Positions 25,946-35,834 are shown, counted from the stretch's first letter. The stretch is DNA of 64,000 nucleotides from Chryseobacterium polytrichastri (GCF_900142445.1 NZ_FRAV01000003.1:62001-126000); one strand, 5' to 3'. A program made the numbers and translations. The notes: generated from the sequence alone by a model not told the origin.

Positions 25946-28342
25946 CTAGGGAAGAGTTGCATTATAATAAATAGGAGTATCATTATTTCTGTCAAATCCT
26001 ATTATAATTACTTTATAGTTCTTGGCATCATCATTATTGTAAAACTGCACATTGGTAGGTTCTTGCTCTTTAACTTCCAAATAAGGAGTCCAATAAAGTA
26101 CACTACGAGTATCTTGTGAAATATTTTTGAAGCTTTGGTTTTCATAATCAGGGTTATTGAAAGGAGCTTCCTGATCATATCCATTTAAGGTTATTTGCCT
26201 TAATTCTGAAGGTTTTGATGGGTCAATAATGGATCCACTAGAACCTCCTCTTCGGGTGTAAATAGCTATGGCTCCGTTTCCTCCTCCAAAGCCACCAGCA
26301 AAAAATCCTTTTATAACTTTTATCATTGCAATATCAGATGTAGAAAGACCTGTTATGTGATTGGGCTCTACGGGCATTTCATCAAGATATATACCTATTT
26401 TATCACCTCGTAGATATGGAGTATATGTTCCGTTTTGCGATTGGATTTGTAAACCTGCAACTCTTCCTTGTAACCATTGTAAAATATTTGTGGAACCTTG
26501 AGCCTGGGGATCATTCACAAAGTCAAAAATTTGTTCGTTAGCACCTCTGAATAGGGCACTGCTCAATTCACTATTTAGTTTTTTTGTTTTGTCTTTTTTC
26601 TGCCCTTTTATAACTACTTCTTCAATATCTGTTATTTTTTCATTAATAATCTTTTGGGTTTTTAAAGTTGTAATGGAGCGAACTGTTTCAGGTAGTAATT
26701 TATCTTCTACACCTCTTTGTATAAGTTTGAATGGACTTGTGGGTAATTCTTTTTTATATGGTGTGAAACTGAAATTAGGTTGAAAGTAAACAGATGTTTC
26801 ATTTTTAGGTTCTTTTGAATTTAACTGATAAGAAAACTTCATTGAATTCTCAAAAATTAAATTATTTAAAGTAAAAAAACCATTATTGTCAGTTTTTACT
26901 TGGAAGAGTTTAGTGCCTGATCCTGAATCAAACAGTAGGTTTAAATCTGCGTTAGGAGCAGGTTTTCCTAGAATATTTACTTTCCCTTTATATGAAAGGT
27001 AATTTGTAGGTTGGTATCTTATCGTTGGGTAATTTCCTGATATAATATACTTCCAATCAAAACGTTTCCATTTTTCAGAAATTAAAAGAGCGTCCAAAGC
27101 ATCTGTGTTTCGGTTCTTTGTAAAATATTGTGAAGGAAGCGATATGTTTGATGTAATATCGCCTGTAAGCCATAGGCTGCTAAGAAAACTTTGCTCTTCT
27201 TCTGAACTGTTGGTATTAGAATCTATTACTAAAACAGCATAATTTGAGCAATTAATATCTTTAGTAATATCAAAAGAGCTTTTTTCACGAGAGCCATTTT
27301 TTATAGATAATGATTGAAGAACAGGCTTTTTTATTTGCAATAATTGAGGCTGTACAAAAGTAAGTCTGTTGGCTACGATGTTTTCCTTATCATCAAAAAT
27401 AGTAAGCTGTAAAATTCCGTTTATCAATTGATTATTAGGAATAGAATATTGAATTCCGTCCGATATTTTATTAATTTTAGCCTTATAAACAAGCTGATTA
27501 TTGATGGTTCCTAATACTTTATAAAATTGTGATTCCTGTGAAAGGTTTTTGGCCTTTAAGATATAATTAACATTTTCTGAAGTACTTGTCACTTGTAAAT
27601 TGAGCCCTGATGAAGAGACTTCAGGTAGATTAACATTTTGTTTTTGTCCGCTTTTATCTTGAACAGTAAGTTGATATTTCTTTCCACTTTCTGGAATAAT
27701 ATTGAATATCCCGACATTTTGATCAAGTCCTTTGAAACTAACAATCTTTACATCAGGTTTATCTATCTCTGTTACATACCCTTCCCAGTCAGTAGGAGTA
27801 AGTCCTTTTGATTGTAATCTTACTGCAAATTTTGTATTAATGTCATTTACAAAGGTTCCGCTTTCAGGATAAACAAAAGCTGCCCATGCTGAATTTAGAT
27901 CAGGACTGATTTTTTCAGGAGAAGAGGGGTTGTAAACAATAACTGGTTTTATTAATTGAAAATCTTCACTAAAATTGGCCATCCAAGTTGTGTAAGCCCT
28001 TATATAATAAACGTTTTCTTTTAATGTTTCGGGTAATAAAATACTGCCACTTCCTTCTCCATTCAATAAAGGAAATATTTTTTTACTTATTTGATTTTTG
28101 TTACTGTCATATAGTTCAACGAATAATGAGGTTGAAATACTGGAAGGATTGTATCCCTCAAACACAAAAGATTTAAACCAAATATTTTCTCCTGCGACAT
28201 AATTATTTTTATTAAATAGAAGATGGATTTTTTCTTGAGGATATTTTTGTTCAAATATTTTAAGAGCTTGCTCTGCTTTTTCTTGAGCCTGATATGAACT
28301 AAAGGCTCCTAAAACAAATAATAATATGAGTTTTTTTGACAT
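25946..28342 (-). CDS. Exported MG2-like protein with TonB-receptor plug domain
   Basis: A 798-residue protein with a signal peptide (to about residue 19, SSYQAQ). Residues about 35-130 look like an MG2/macroglobulin-type beta domain (YVAGENIWFKSFVF; YYIRAYTTWM). A carboxypeptidase-regulatory-like domain follows near 450-510 (GKVNILGKPAPNADLNLLF). A plug domain fills about 620-710 (ILQWLQGRVAGLQIQ; GAIAIYTRRG). There is no barrel after the plug, so it is not itself a receptor. Such proteins are common in Bacteroidota and probably work with outer-membrane transport complexes. A good promoter lies upstream. Confidence 0.8.
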   Translation of the reverse strand: MSKKLILLFVLGAFSSYQAQEKAEQALKIFEQKYPQEKIHLLFNKNNYVAGENIWFKSFVFEGYNPSSISTSLFVELYDSNKNQISKKIFPLLNGEGSGSILLPETLKENVYYIRAYTTWMANFSEDFQLIKPVIVYNPSSPEKISPDLNSAWAAFVYPESGTFVNDINTKFAVRLQSKGLTPTDWEGYVTEIDKPDVKIVSFKGLDQNVGIFNIIPESGKKYQLTVQDKSGQKQNVNLPEVSSSGLNLQVTSTSENVNYILKAKNLSQESQFYKVLGTINNQLVYKAKINKISDGIQYSIPNNQLINGILQLTIFDDKENIVANRLTFVQPQLLQIKKPVLQSLSIKNGSREKSSFDITKDINCSNYAVLVIDSNTNSSEEEQSFLSSLWLTGDITSNISLPSQYFTKNRNTDALDALLISEKWKRFDWKYIISGNYPTIRYQPTNYLSYKGKVNILGKPAPNADLNLLFDSGSGTKLFQVKTDNNGFFTLNNLIFENSMKFSYQLNSKEPKNETSVYFQPNFSFTPYKKELPTSPFKLIQRGVEDKLLPETVRSITTLKTQKIINEKITDIEEVVIKGQKKDKTKKLNSELSSALFRGANEQIFDFVNDPQAQGSTNILQWLQGRVAGLQIQSQNGTYTPYLRGDKIGIYLDEMPVEPNHITGLSTSDIAMIKVIKGFFAGGFGGGNGAIAIYTRRGGSSGSIIDPSKPSELRQITLNGYDQEAPFNNPDYENQSFKNISQDTRSVLYWTPYLEVKEQEPTNVQFYNNDDAKNYKVIIIGFDRNNDTPIYYNATLP

Positions 28343-28360
28343 GGTAGTTAGAATGTGTGT

Positions 28361-28375
28361 TTTTAAAATTCAAGG
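28361..28375 (+). repeat. 15-base direct repeat, left copy
   Basis: TTTTAAAATTCAAGG at 28361-28375 recurs exactly at 28567-28581. Each copy lies in the 5' untranslated part of one of two divergent genes, next to its -7 element. Confidence 0.6.
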
Positions 28376-28377
28376 GC

Positions 28378-28408
28378 CAAAAATACATTTTTAATAATTC
28401 TGTAACAA
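28378..28408 (-). promoter_or_regulatory. Promoter of the plug-domain gene
   Basis: On the minus strand TTG (plus 28406-28408), 20 bases, then TATTTTTG (plus 28378-28385), about 35 bases before the ATG. Confidence 0.65.
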
Positions 28409-28555
28409 TTAATTTTACCATTTGGTTTTTATATAACAGCAATAATTGTTGTTGGATTATAATTAGTCTAGTTAAAATAAAAAGGAATTGTTGTCAAAAA
28501 TTAACTTTTTTTGATTTTATTGATGTATGTTAACTCTATAAAAAATTAGACTTTC

Positions 28556-28563
28556 TATATTTG
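28556..28563 (+). promoter_or_regulatory. -7 element of the YceI lipoprotein gene
   Basis: TATATTTG matches TAnnTTTG exactly and implies a leader of about 60 bases. A TTG at the -33 position is not present. Confidence 0.5.
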
Positions 28564-28566
28564 GAC

Positions 28567-28581
28567 TTTTAAAATTCAAGG
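28567..28581 (+). repeat. 15-base direct repeat, right copy
   Basis: Identical to 28361-28375; it lies just after the -7 element of the YceI gene. Confidence 0.6.
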
Positions 28582-28631
28582 ATGAAATATTTTTCAACTT
28601 CATCTTAACTATTTAATACAAATTTAATAAT

Positions 28632-29309
28632 ATGAAAAAACTTAGTGTCATTGCATTGGTTGCTGTAGGTTTATTAGCAGCATCATGTAACAAAGAAAAA
28701 TCAGCAGATACGGCTGCAACCGCAACTGAAAAAACTGTTGCAGAAGGAAAGGGTGAAGTTTTACCTGTGGATGTAGCAACTTCTGTGGTTAACTGGAAAG
28801 CATTCCATAAAGGAGGTTTTGCACCACGTTGGGGTACAACTAATGTGAAGTCTGGTGAATTAAACGTTGAGGGAGGGCAACTTTCTGCAGGTAGCTTTGT
28901 TATTGATATGGCTTCAATTAAAGTAGATCCAGCTTCTGTAACGGAAAAAGATAAAAAACCGGCAGATTTAGAGACTCACTTAAAAAGTGCTGATTTCTTT
29001 GATGTAGCAAAAAATCCTACTTCTGATTTTAAAATTACAAGTGTAGTAGATTTAAAAGACGCACCTAAAGATGCTATTGCTGGAGCGAACAAGACGGTAA
29101 GTGGGAACCTTACGTTATCAGGAAAAACAGTGAATGTAACTTTCCCTGCAAAAGTGGATGTTACAGAAAACTCAGCTTCTGTTCAGGCTAAATTTACAGT
29201 AAACAGATCAGATTGGGGAATTAAGTTCGGAACTTCTGAAGCAGATCCTGCAGAATGGATGATCAGCAAAGACATCGAAATCGCGGTTGATGTAAAAGCT
29301 AAAAAATAA
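28632..29309 (+). CDS. YceI-family lipoprotein
   Basis: A 225-residue lipoprotein: the signal peptide ends LLAASC at Cys19, followed by a Thr/Ala/Lys-rich tether (to about residue 45). The rest is the YceI lipocalin-like barrel: VDVATSVVNWKAFHKGGF, the GGQLSAGSFVIDMASIKVD segment, LKSADFFDVAKNPTSDFKI and the final WMISKDIEIAVDVKAKK. YceI proteins bind isoprenoid-like or amphipathic molecules; the ligand here is unknown. It is monocistronic with its own terminator. Confidence 0.93.
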   Translation: MKKLSVIALVAVGLLAASCNKEKSADTAATATEKTVAEGKGEVLPVDVATSVVNWKAFHKGGFAPRWGTTNVKSGELNVEGGQLSAGSFVIDMASIKVDPASVTEKDKKPADLETHLKSADFFDVAKNPTSDFKITSVVDLKDAPKDAIAGANKTVSGNLTLSGKTVNVTFPAKVDVTENSASVQAKFTVNRSDWGIKFGTSEADPAEWMISKDIEIAVDVKAKK

Positions 29310-29334
29310 TTAATAGGTTTTTAAATAATCTATA

Positions 29335-29365
29335 GAGCTGCTTTCTTTGGAAGCAGCTTTTTTAT
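29335..29365 (+). terminator. Terminator of the YceI gene
   Basis: AGCTGCTT (29336-29343) pairs with AAGCAGCT (29351-29358), followed by TTTTTTATTTT. Confidence 0.85.
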
Positions 29366-29433
29366 TTTACAATGTAAGAATGTTAAAAGCCATAACTTCG
29401 AAAAAATATTGTATTAAAACTTTTTTAAATAAG

Positions 29434-29814
<381 letters not shown>

Positions 29815-29889
29815 TTAAAAACTTTGTCTTGATGGAATGATGAATAAAGAATATTTTTTAATGACCCTGTTTAAGCTAATTAAAAATTT

Positions 29890-30084
29890 AACCGCAAAAG
29901 AATCAAAAGCTATCGTTGATTTATTAAGGATTGGTTATTGAGAAAGCAAAAGTCTACAAAAGAATAATATTTCGACTCCGCTCAATATGCAAAGATTTTT
30001 AAAAACTTATGTGCTCTTATTTGTAGCTTAATACTCAACTTAAAGTGACTAATTTGTTAATCTTTTGTCACTTTTGCGGTTAAA
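29890..30084. repeat. Palindromic intergenic repeat, family 2 copy
   Basis: TTTAACCGCAAAAG (29890-29903) and CTTTTGCGGTTAAA (30071-30084) are perfect inverted ends of a 195-base element. The inner right part, ATCTTTTGTCACTTTTGCGG, is close to the other copies, and the middle contains TTCGACTCCGCTCAA. It fills most of the gap 29791-30135. Confidence 0.75.
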
Positions 30085-30135
30085 ATAAAAGTTTAAACAC
30101 GTTGAATTATTCTTTTTTATGTTAGATTTGTTGGA

Positions 30136-30399
30136 ATGCTTTATTTATTATTAATCATCAATCTTCTCAGTTTAATTGTTTTTGGATTAGACAAAAGAAA
30201 GGCAATCAGGCACCAAAGAAGAATTTCAGAAAATACGTTGTTGTTCACTACATTTTTGGGCGGAACCATTGGTTCTTTGCTTGGAATGTTGGTTTTCAGG
30301 CATAAAGTGTCAAAGAAGTCTTTTCTGTTGAAGTTTGGGTTGGTTGTTTTAATTCAGATCGTAATCATTTACTTTTTTGGAAAGTATGTAATACAGTAA
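30136..30399 (+). CDS. DUF1294-family small membrane protein
   Basis: An 87-residue inner-membrane protein with three hydrophobic segments. It follows the DUF1294 pattern: an N-terminal helix, then GLDKRKAIRHQRRISE, LLGGT-type TFLGGTIGSLLGMLVFRHK and the SKKSFLLKF stretch before the last helix. Function is unknown in the family. The gene stands alone and shares a bidirectional terminator with the beta-helix gene. Confidence 0.88.
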   Translation: MLYLLLIINLLSLIVFGLDKRKAIRHQRRISENTLLFTTFLGGTIGSLLGMLVFRHKVSKKSFLLKFGLVVLIQIVIIYFFGKYVIQ

Positions 30400-30434
30400 T
30401 AGCCTCATCAATTGATAAGGCTATTACTTTTTAA
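30396..30434. terminator. Bidirectional terminator
   Basis: GTAATAGCCT (30396-30405) pairs with AGGCTATTAC (30418-30427), followed by TTTTTAATT. It lies between two convergent gene ends. Confidence 0.8.
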
Positions 30435-31937
30435 TTAAGCATCAGTTCCGTCAGGTTTTACCCATTTTGTTCCTTGCCAATAAATAGGCTTTCCTAAGGT
30501 AGAATCAAAATAATGTTGTCCACCATAAAGATTATTTACAGGGCGTTCTGAAGATGATCCAAATGTTTTATCGGTAATATATCTTCTTTCTACATTACTA
30601 TATCTTTCATTGGAGCCTTCACAGATAAACTTAGGTGCATTTTCTGCTAATCCCAAATTTTGGAACTCATTAAATTCTGTTTGATTTAAAGAAATAAAAT
30701 TATCAAGATGATCTTTTAATGTAAATTCGAATAAATTGCCTTTAGATAGCGATTTGTTTTCAACAGAAAACTTATAAGGAGAATATATTAAAGGTTTAAA
30801 AGCTTCATAATAATTATTAATGAATTTATTATAAGAAGAGCTTCCGCTAAATCTTACAACCTTAGTAGATGTTCCAAAATCAGCATTTTCAAATGGAGCA
30901 AAAAAACAATTTGTGAAAGTATTACTATTAGATGAATCTAAGATTACACTATCAAGATGAGCCTCAAAATAAGAATTTGTAAAACTAATATTATTACTAT
31001 TTTTTAAATATACACCTATTGCTTTTGCAGTTTCTGATCCATTGATTTTTGAAGAATAATTGGCAACATTTGCTTCTATTATACAGTTAATAAAACTACA
31101 ACCATATGTGTCATATAAGGAAATTCCTTTAGCATTTAATCTAATAGTCGAATTAATAACATGTGTAGAGGTAGTGGTACCATCAGTTAAAATACCAATC
31201 TTATTATTGTGAAATGTTGAATTATCAATATTTATATAAAAAGAGTTGTTAATATGAATAGCAGCATTTTCAAAGCCTTCAATATTAATATTCTGTAGTG
31301 TTATTTTTATTGTTTTATAAATTAATATTCCATTGTTAAAATTATTAAGTATTTCAGGGCGCCAAGCGGTAGGGCTAACTTTATAATGAATACCTGCAAT
31401 TGTTAAATTAGAAATGATTGTAAACTCTTCACCTGTATTAACATAGGGGGCTTCTGGATCGTCTGGCGTATGATGGTTGTTCGAAGAATTTCCTTTTTCA
31501 GATGGAAAAAGAAGTGAAATGTCATTTCTTTCTGTAAATAAAACAGTTCCGTGTTTAGATTCTCCTTTTAATACACAAGATGTGGGAAATAATAAAGTCT
31601 TTTCAATTTTATATTTTCCATCAGGTATAAAACAGCAAAGGTCGTAAGAAGGTTTTGAAATATGTCTGTAATTTCTAAGATCAATTAGATAATTAAAAGC
31701 TTGCTGTATATTTGCCGTAGCGTCGCTTCCATCTCCCATTGCCCCAAACCATTTTACATTAATGTGATCTTCAATATATCTTTTGTAATACCTATCAGAA
31801 TCTTCGGGCTTTCCTTTGAAATAAATAATTTCATCACAGAAGGAATCTTCCATTAAAGTTCCCTTATACCAATGAGTCACGGGAATTAAACTTATCATTT
31901 CGCCGGTTTTTGGATCTTGAATATGTTTTGTAATCAT
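30435..31937 (-). CDS. Right-handed beta-helix (pectate lyase-3-like) protein
   Basis: A 500-residue protein without a recognisable signal peptide. Residues about 60-85 read INVKWFGAMGDGSDATANIQ, the opening typical of pectate_lyase_3 and phage tailspike folds. A long run of Asn-rich beta-helix rungs follows (NINIEGFENAAIHINNSFYI; STIRLNAKGISLYD; NNISFTNSYFEAHLD). The C-terminus (GKPIYWQGTKWVKPDGT) resembles a tip often seen on phage-encoded appendages. The gene is AT-rich and isolated. Substrate, export route and possible phage origin are open. Confidence 0.75.
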   Translation of the reverse strand: MITKHIQDPKTGEMISLIPVTHWYKGTLMEDSFCDEIIYFKGKPEDSDRYYKRYIEDHINVKWFGAMGDGSDATANIQQAFNYLIDLRNYRHISKPSYDLCCFIPDGKYKIEKTLLFPTSCVLKGESKHGTVLFTERNDISLLFPSEKGNSSNNHHTPDDPEAPYVNTGEEFTIISNLTIAGIHYKVSPTAWRPEILNNFNNGILIYKTIKITLQNINIEGFENAAIHINNSFYINIDNSTFHNNKIGILTDGTTTSTHVINSTIRLNAKGISLYDTYGCSFINCIIEANVANYSSKINGSETAKAIGVYLKNSNNISFTNSYFEAHLDSVILDSSNSNTFTNCFFAPFENADFGTSTKVVRFSGSSSYNKFINNYYEAFKPLIYSPYKFSVENKSLSKGNLFEFTLKDHLDNFISLNQTEFNEFQNLGLAENAPKFICEGSNERYSNVERRYITDKTFGSSSERPVNNLYGGQHYFDSTLGKPIYWQGTKWVKPDGTDA

Positions 31938-32200
31938 AAATTTTGTTTTTGATGTTAATAATTAAAATAACCTTGCAAGAATTATTAAAACAAAAATACA
32001 GGCTGACAACGCCAGAACATGACGTATTAAAACTTATTTAAAGAAAAGCTGTGAGGCCTATTACAAGGATTATTTATTCGAATAATCATTTTGAGATAAC
32101 GTCCTTATTTTGTTTGAATTTTAGGGCTTAAACAATAACTTGTTCATTATTAAATTGTTAAATAATACATAATCTTACTAATTATTTAATTAAAAAACAC

Positions 32201-32208
32201 TATTTTTG
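32201..32208 (+). promoter_or_regulatory. -7 element of typA
   Basis: TATTTTTG followed by CACCC, 18 bases before the ATG; the same TTTGCACC context occurs at the histone promoter. No TTG at -33. Confidence 0.55.
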
Positions 32209-32226
32209 CACCCGTAAAAATCATTC

Positions 32227-34032
32227 ATGCAAAACATTAGAAATATTGCGATTATCGCACACGTTGACCACGGTAAGACGACTTTGGTGGACAAGATTAT
32301 TCATGCTACAAACATTTTCCGAGAAAATCAGGACAGTGGAGAATTAATAATGGATAATAACGATCTTGAAAGAGAAAGAGGGATTACCATTTTATCTAAA
32401 AATATTTCTGTTACTTATAAAGACGTTAAAATTAACGTAATCGATACTCCCGGTCACGCCGATTTTGGTGGGGAAGTAGAGAGAGTTTTAAAAATGGCTG
32501 ATGGAGTTATTTTGTTGGTGGATGCCTTTGAAGGTCCAATGCCACAAACAAGATTCGTACTTCAGAAAGCATTAGAATTAGGATTAAGACCATTGGTTGT
32601 TATCAATAAAGTTGATAAACCAAACTGTCGTCCTGACGAAGTTCATGATAAAGTATTTGATCTATTCTTTGCTCTTGAAGCTACTGAAGCACAGTTGGAT
32701 TTCCCAACGTTCTACGGTTCTTCAAAAGAAGGTTGGTTCAACTCTTCATTAGAAAAAACAGAAGATATTTTCCCATTATTAGATGGTATCTTAGAATATG
32801 TTCCAGAACCGAAAGTTGAAGAAGGAAACTTACAGATGCAGATCGTTTCTTTAGACTTTTCTTCTTTCTTAGGAAGAATTGCTATCGGAAAAGTAATCAG
32901 AGGAGAGATCAAAGAATCTCAGTGGATCGGTTTAGCTCAGGCAGACGGTAAAGTATTGAAAGGAAAAGTAAAAGAACTTTACGTTTTTGAAGGATTGGGT
33001 AAGAAGAAAGTTACAGAAGTAAAAGCTGGAGATATCTGTGCTGTTGTAGGTTTTGACGCTTTCCAAATCGGTGATTCTTTCGTAGATCTTGAAAATCCTG
33101 AACCATTGCCAAGAACTTCTATTGATGAGCCTACATTGAACATGACGTTTTCTATCAACAATTCACCTTTCTTTGGAAAAGATGGAAAGTATGTAACTTC
33201 TAATCACCTAAAAGAAAGATTAACTAAAGAATTAGAGAAAAACTTAGCATTAAGAGTTGAACAAACTGCAGATGCAAACACATTCCTAGTTTTCGGTAGA
33301 GGTATTCTTCACTTGTCAGTTTTAATTGAAACAATGAGAAGAGAAGGATATGAAATGACAATTGGTCAGCCACAGGTTATCTTGAGAGAAATTGACGGAG
33401 AAAAATGTGAGCCTTATGAATCTTTGGTAGTAGACGTTCCGGACGAGTATGCGTCTAGAGTTATCGACTTAGCTACACAGAGAAAAGGTGACCTTCACGT
33501 TATGGAAACTAAAGGGGAGATGCAACACATGGAATTCGAAATTCCTTCAAGAGGTTTGATCGGATTGCGTTCTCAAATGTTAACTGCAACTGCTGGTGAG
33601 GCTATTATGGCACACCGTTTCACAGAATACAAGCCTTTCAAAGGTGCTATTCCTGGAAGAAGTAATGGAGTATTGGTAAGTAAGACTCAAGGTCCGGCTA
33701 CAGAATATTCTATCGCGAAATTACAAGATAGAGGTAAGTTTTATGTTGATCCGGGTGAGGAGATCTATTCAGGTATGATCATCGGTGAACAAAACAAGCC
33801 GGGTGACTTAGTAATCAACATCGTTGAAGCAAAACAATTGAACAACATGCGTGCTTCAGGGAAAGATAAAGATACGGGCGTTGCTCCAAAAATCTTATTC
33901 TCTCTTGAAGAATGTATGGAATATATCCAAGGTGATGAAGCAATCGAGGTAACTCCAAACTTCATCCGTATGAGAAAGAAAATCCTTTCTGAAGAAGAAA
34001 GAAAAAGAATGGAAAGATCTGGAAAAGCATAA
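32227..34032 (+). CDS. typA: Ribosome-associated translational GTPase TypA/BipA
   Basis: A 601-residue translation GTPase that binds the ribosome and supports 50S assembly and stress growth. G1 is AHVDHGKTTLVDK, G2 lies in ERERGITI, G3 is DTPGHADFGGEVERV and G4 INKVDKP. Domain II, the EF-G-like domains III and V, and the BipA-specific C-terminal domain (GASG-type region MRASGKDKDTGVAP; LEECMEYIQGDEAIEVTP) follow in normal order and length. It is monocistronic with a -7 element close to the start and a strong terminator. Confidence 0.97.
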   Translation: MQNIRNIAIIAHVDHGKTTLVDKIIHATNIFRENQDSGELIMDNNDLERERGITILSKNISVTYKDVKINVIDTPGHADFGGEVERVLKMADGVILLVDAFEGPMPQTRFVLQKALELGLRPLVVINKVDKPNCRPDEVHDKVFDLFFALEATEAQLDFPTFYGSSKEGWFNSSLEKTEDIFPLLDGILEYVPEPKVEEGNLQMQIVSLDFSSFLGRIAIGKVIRGEIKESQWIGLAQADGKVLKGKVKELYVFEGLGKKKVTEVKAGDICAVVGFDAFQIGDSFVDLENPEPLPRTSIDEPTLNMTFSINNSPFFGKDGKYVTSNHLKERLTKELEKNLALRVEQTADANTFLVFGRGILHLSVLIETMRREGYEMTIGQPQVILREIDGEKCEPYESLVVDVPDEYASRVIDLATQRKGDLHVMETKGEMQHMEFEIPSRGLIGLRSQMLTATAGEAIMAHRFTEYKPFKGAIPGRSNGVLVSKTQGPATEYSIAKLQDRGKFYVDPGEEIYSGMIIGEQNKPGDLVINIVEAKQLNNMRASGKDKDTGVAPKILFSLEECMEYIQGDEAIEVTPNFIRMRKKILSEEERKRMERSGKA

Positions 34033-34053
34033 TCAGTTTTTTCTATATAAATC

Positions 34054-34082
34054 AAAGCCTCGAATTTTCGAGGCTTTTTTTC
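34054..34082 (+). terminator. Terminator of typA
   Basis: AAAGCCTCG/CGAGGCTTT with a 6-base loop, followed by a T-run. Confidence 0.9.
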
Positions 34083-34163
34083 TATAACTAAACGTTAAAA
34101 TGCTTATTTTGGCATTATAATCTTTAAGAAATAAAAAAATAATTTAATGTAGTTTTGTAATCT

Positions 34164-35774
34164 ATGAGAATGAATAATTTAAAACTTATTATATTGTTGG
34201 GGGCTCTTGCTTCATGTAGTAGTGCAAAAACGGTTCATAATACTGGCGTTAGACCAACACTAACAAAAAGCTCCACAAAACCGAGTAACATCATCTCAAA
34301 ACCTAAAGAATCTGCTGTAGCTATAAAGCCTGTTGTAACTCCGGCAACAGATGAAAATTTCAAAGTAAATCTTCCTGCTATTAGTAGAGAATTCCGTGGT
34401 GCTTGGATTGCGAGTGTGGCGAATATCAACTGGCCTTCGAGAAATAATTTAACGGTTGATCAACAAAAGCAGGAAGCAATCAGTATGTTAGACATGTTGA
34501 AAGATAATAACTTCAATGCGGTGATCTTCCAGGTTAGACCTTCTGCAGATGCTTTATATACAAGTAGTATTGAGCCTTGGTCTTATTTCTTAACCGGAGA
34601 GACAGGAACGGCTCCTTATCCCAATTATGACCCTTTACAATTTTGGATTGATGAAGCGCACAAAAGAGGATTGGAACTTCATGTTTGGTTAAATCCTTAC
34701 AGAGCACATCATACGAATGGAGGTTCGCCAAACAGTTTATCAATGGCAAATAAATTGTCAGATATTGTTGTTAGGTTAAAAAATGGGATGTATTGGTTTG
34801 ATCCTGCTAATCCGAAAACGCAAGGTCATGTTTCTAATGTGGTAAAAGACATTGTAAAAAGATATGATATTGATGCGGTACATTTTGATGATTATTTCTA
34901 TCCTTATGCCACTTATAACAAGGGAGCAGACTTTCCTGATAATGCAACATGGAATGCTTATGTGAGCAGTGGAGGAAACTTGTCCAGAGCAGATTGGAGA
35001 AGAGATAATGTAAATAAATTTGTAGAGCGTATCTACAAAGAAATTCATGCGGAAAAAAACTATGTGAGATTCGGGATCAGTCCATTTGGAATTTGGAAAC
35101 CAGGATATCCTGAAGGGATTGTAGGTTCTTCTCAATATGACGAATTATATGCCGATGCCAAATTATGGCTGAATAAAGGTTGGGTAGATTATTTCTCGCC
35201 ACAATTATATTGGCCTATTGAATCTAAAGGTCAGCCTTTCGGTTCGTTATTAAATTGGTGGAAATCAGAAAATACAATGAATCGTCATTTATGGCCGGGA
35301 TTGAATACCGTTGAAATAAAATCTTCAGACCGACCGACCGAAATTAAAAATCAGATTGAATTATCAAGACAAATTTTAGGAGGAGATGCAGGAGAAGTTC
35401 ATTGGAGTATTGCAGGTTTGACGAAAAATTCAAGCATGCTGCCAACGTTGAAGAACGGACCATATAAAGAAAAAGCATTGATTCCCAAAAGTCCTTGGAT
35501 AAAGACAACACCATTACAAACTCCGACATTGTTTACCAACGATAATGGAAGTTCTGTCCAGGTGAGTTGGAGTAATAAGAATTTAAAAGACGTTTTTCAG
35601 TGGGTACTTTTCACTCAATATAATGGAGTTTGGGAAACTGAAATTTTAACATTAGATACCCTTTCAAAAGATATTCTTAAAAATAAAAATGGTAAAACAT
35701 TAAATGCTATTGCCATCAAAGCAATCGACAGATTAGGAAATGAAAGTGATTATATGGCGAAAAAAGTAAAATAA
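34164..35774 (+). CDS. GHL10-type glycoside hydrolase-like lipoprotein
   Basis: A 536-residue lipoprotein: the signal peptide ends LGALASC near residue 18, followed by a Ser/Thr/Lys-rich linker to about 70. The catalytic-type barrel starts EFRGAWIASVANINWPS and continues FNAVIFQVRPSADALY, LELHVWLNPYRAH, and DIDAVHFDDYFYP, the hallmarks of the GHL10/DUF187 (YngK-like) family of predicted carbohydrate hydrolases. Residues about 440-536 form an FN3-like beta domain (SVQVSWSNKNLKDVFQWVLF). Substrate is not known. It is monocistronic. Confidence 0.9.
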   Translation: MRMNNLKLIILLGALASCSSAKTVHNTGVRPTLTKSSTKPSNIISKPKESAVAIKPVVTPATDENFKVNLPAISREFRGAWIASVANINWPSRNNLTVDQQKQEAISMLDMLKDNNFNAVIFQVRPSADALYTSSIEPWSYFLTGETGTAPYPNYDPLQFWIDEAHKRGLELHVWLNPYRAHHTNGGSPNSLSMANKLSDIVVRLKNGMYWFDPANPKTQGHVSNVVKDIVKRYDIDAVHFDDYFYPYATYNKGADFPDNATWNAYVSSGGNLSRADWRRDNVNKFVERIYKEIHAEKNYVRFGISPFGIWKPGYPEGIVGSSQYDELYADAKLWLNKGWVDYFSPQLYWPIESKGQPFGSLLNWWKSENTMNRHLWPGLNTVEIKSSDRPTEIKNQIELSRQILGGDAGEVHWSIAGLTKNSSMLPTLKNGPYKEKALIPKSPWIKTTPLQTPTLFTNDNGSSVQVSWSNKNLKDVFQWVLFTQYNGVWETEILTLDTLSKDILKNKNGKTLNAIAIKAIDRLGNESDYMAKKVK

Positions 35775-35791
35775 ATAAATTTAGAAATAAT

Positions 35792-35821
35792 GAAAAACCA
35801 GTTTGAAAGAGCTGGTTTTTC
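35792..35821. terminator. Bidirectional terminator
   Basis: GAAAAACCAG (35792-35801) pairs with CTGGTTTTTC (35812-35821). It serves the lipoprotein gene and, from the other side, the GG-leader peptide gene. Confidence 0.85.
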
Positions 35822-35834
35822 ATTGTCTACTTTC

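Noticed and set aside
30435..31937. Prophage remnant
   Set aside because: Only one phage-like protein is present; neighbours are ordinary chromosomal genes and no integrase or attachment repeats are visible.
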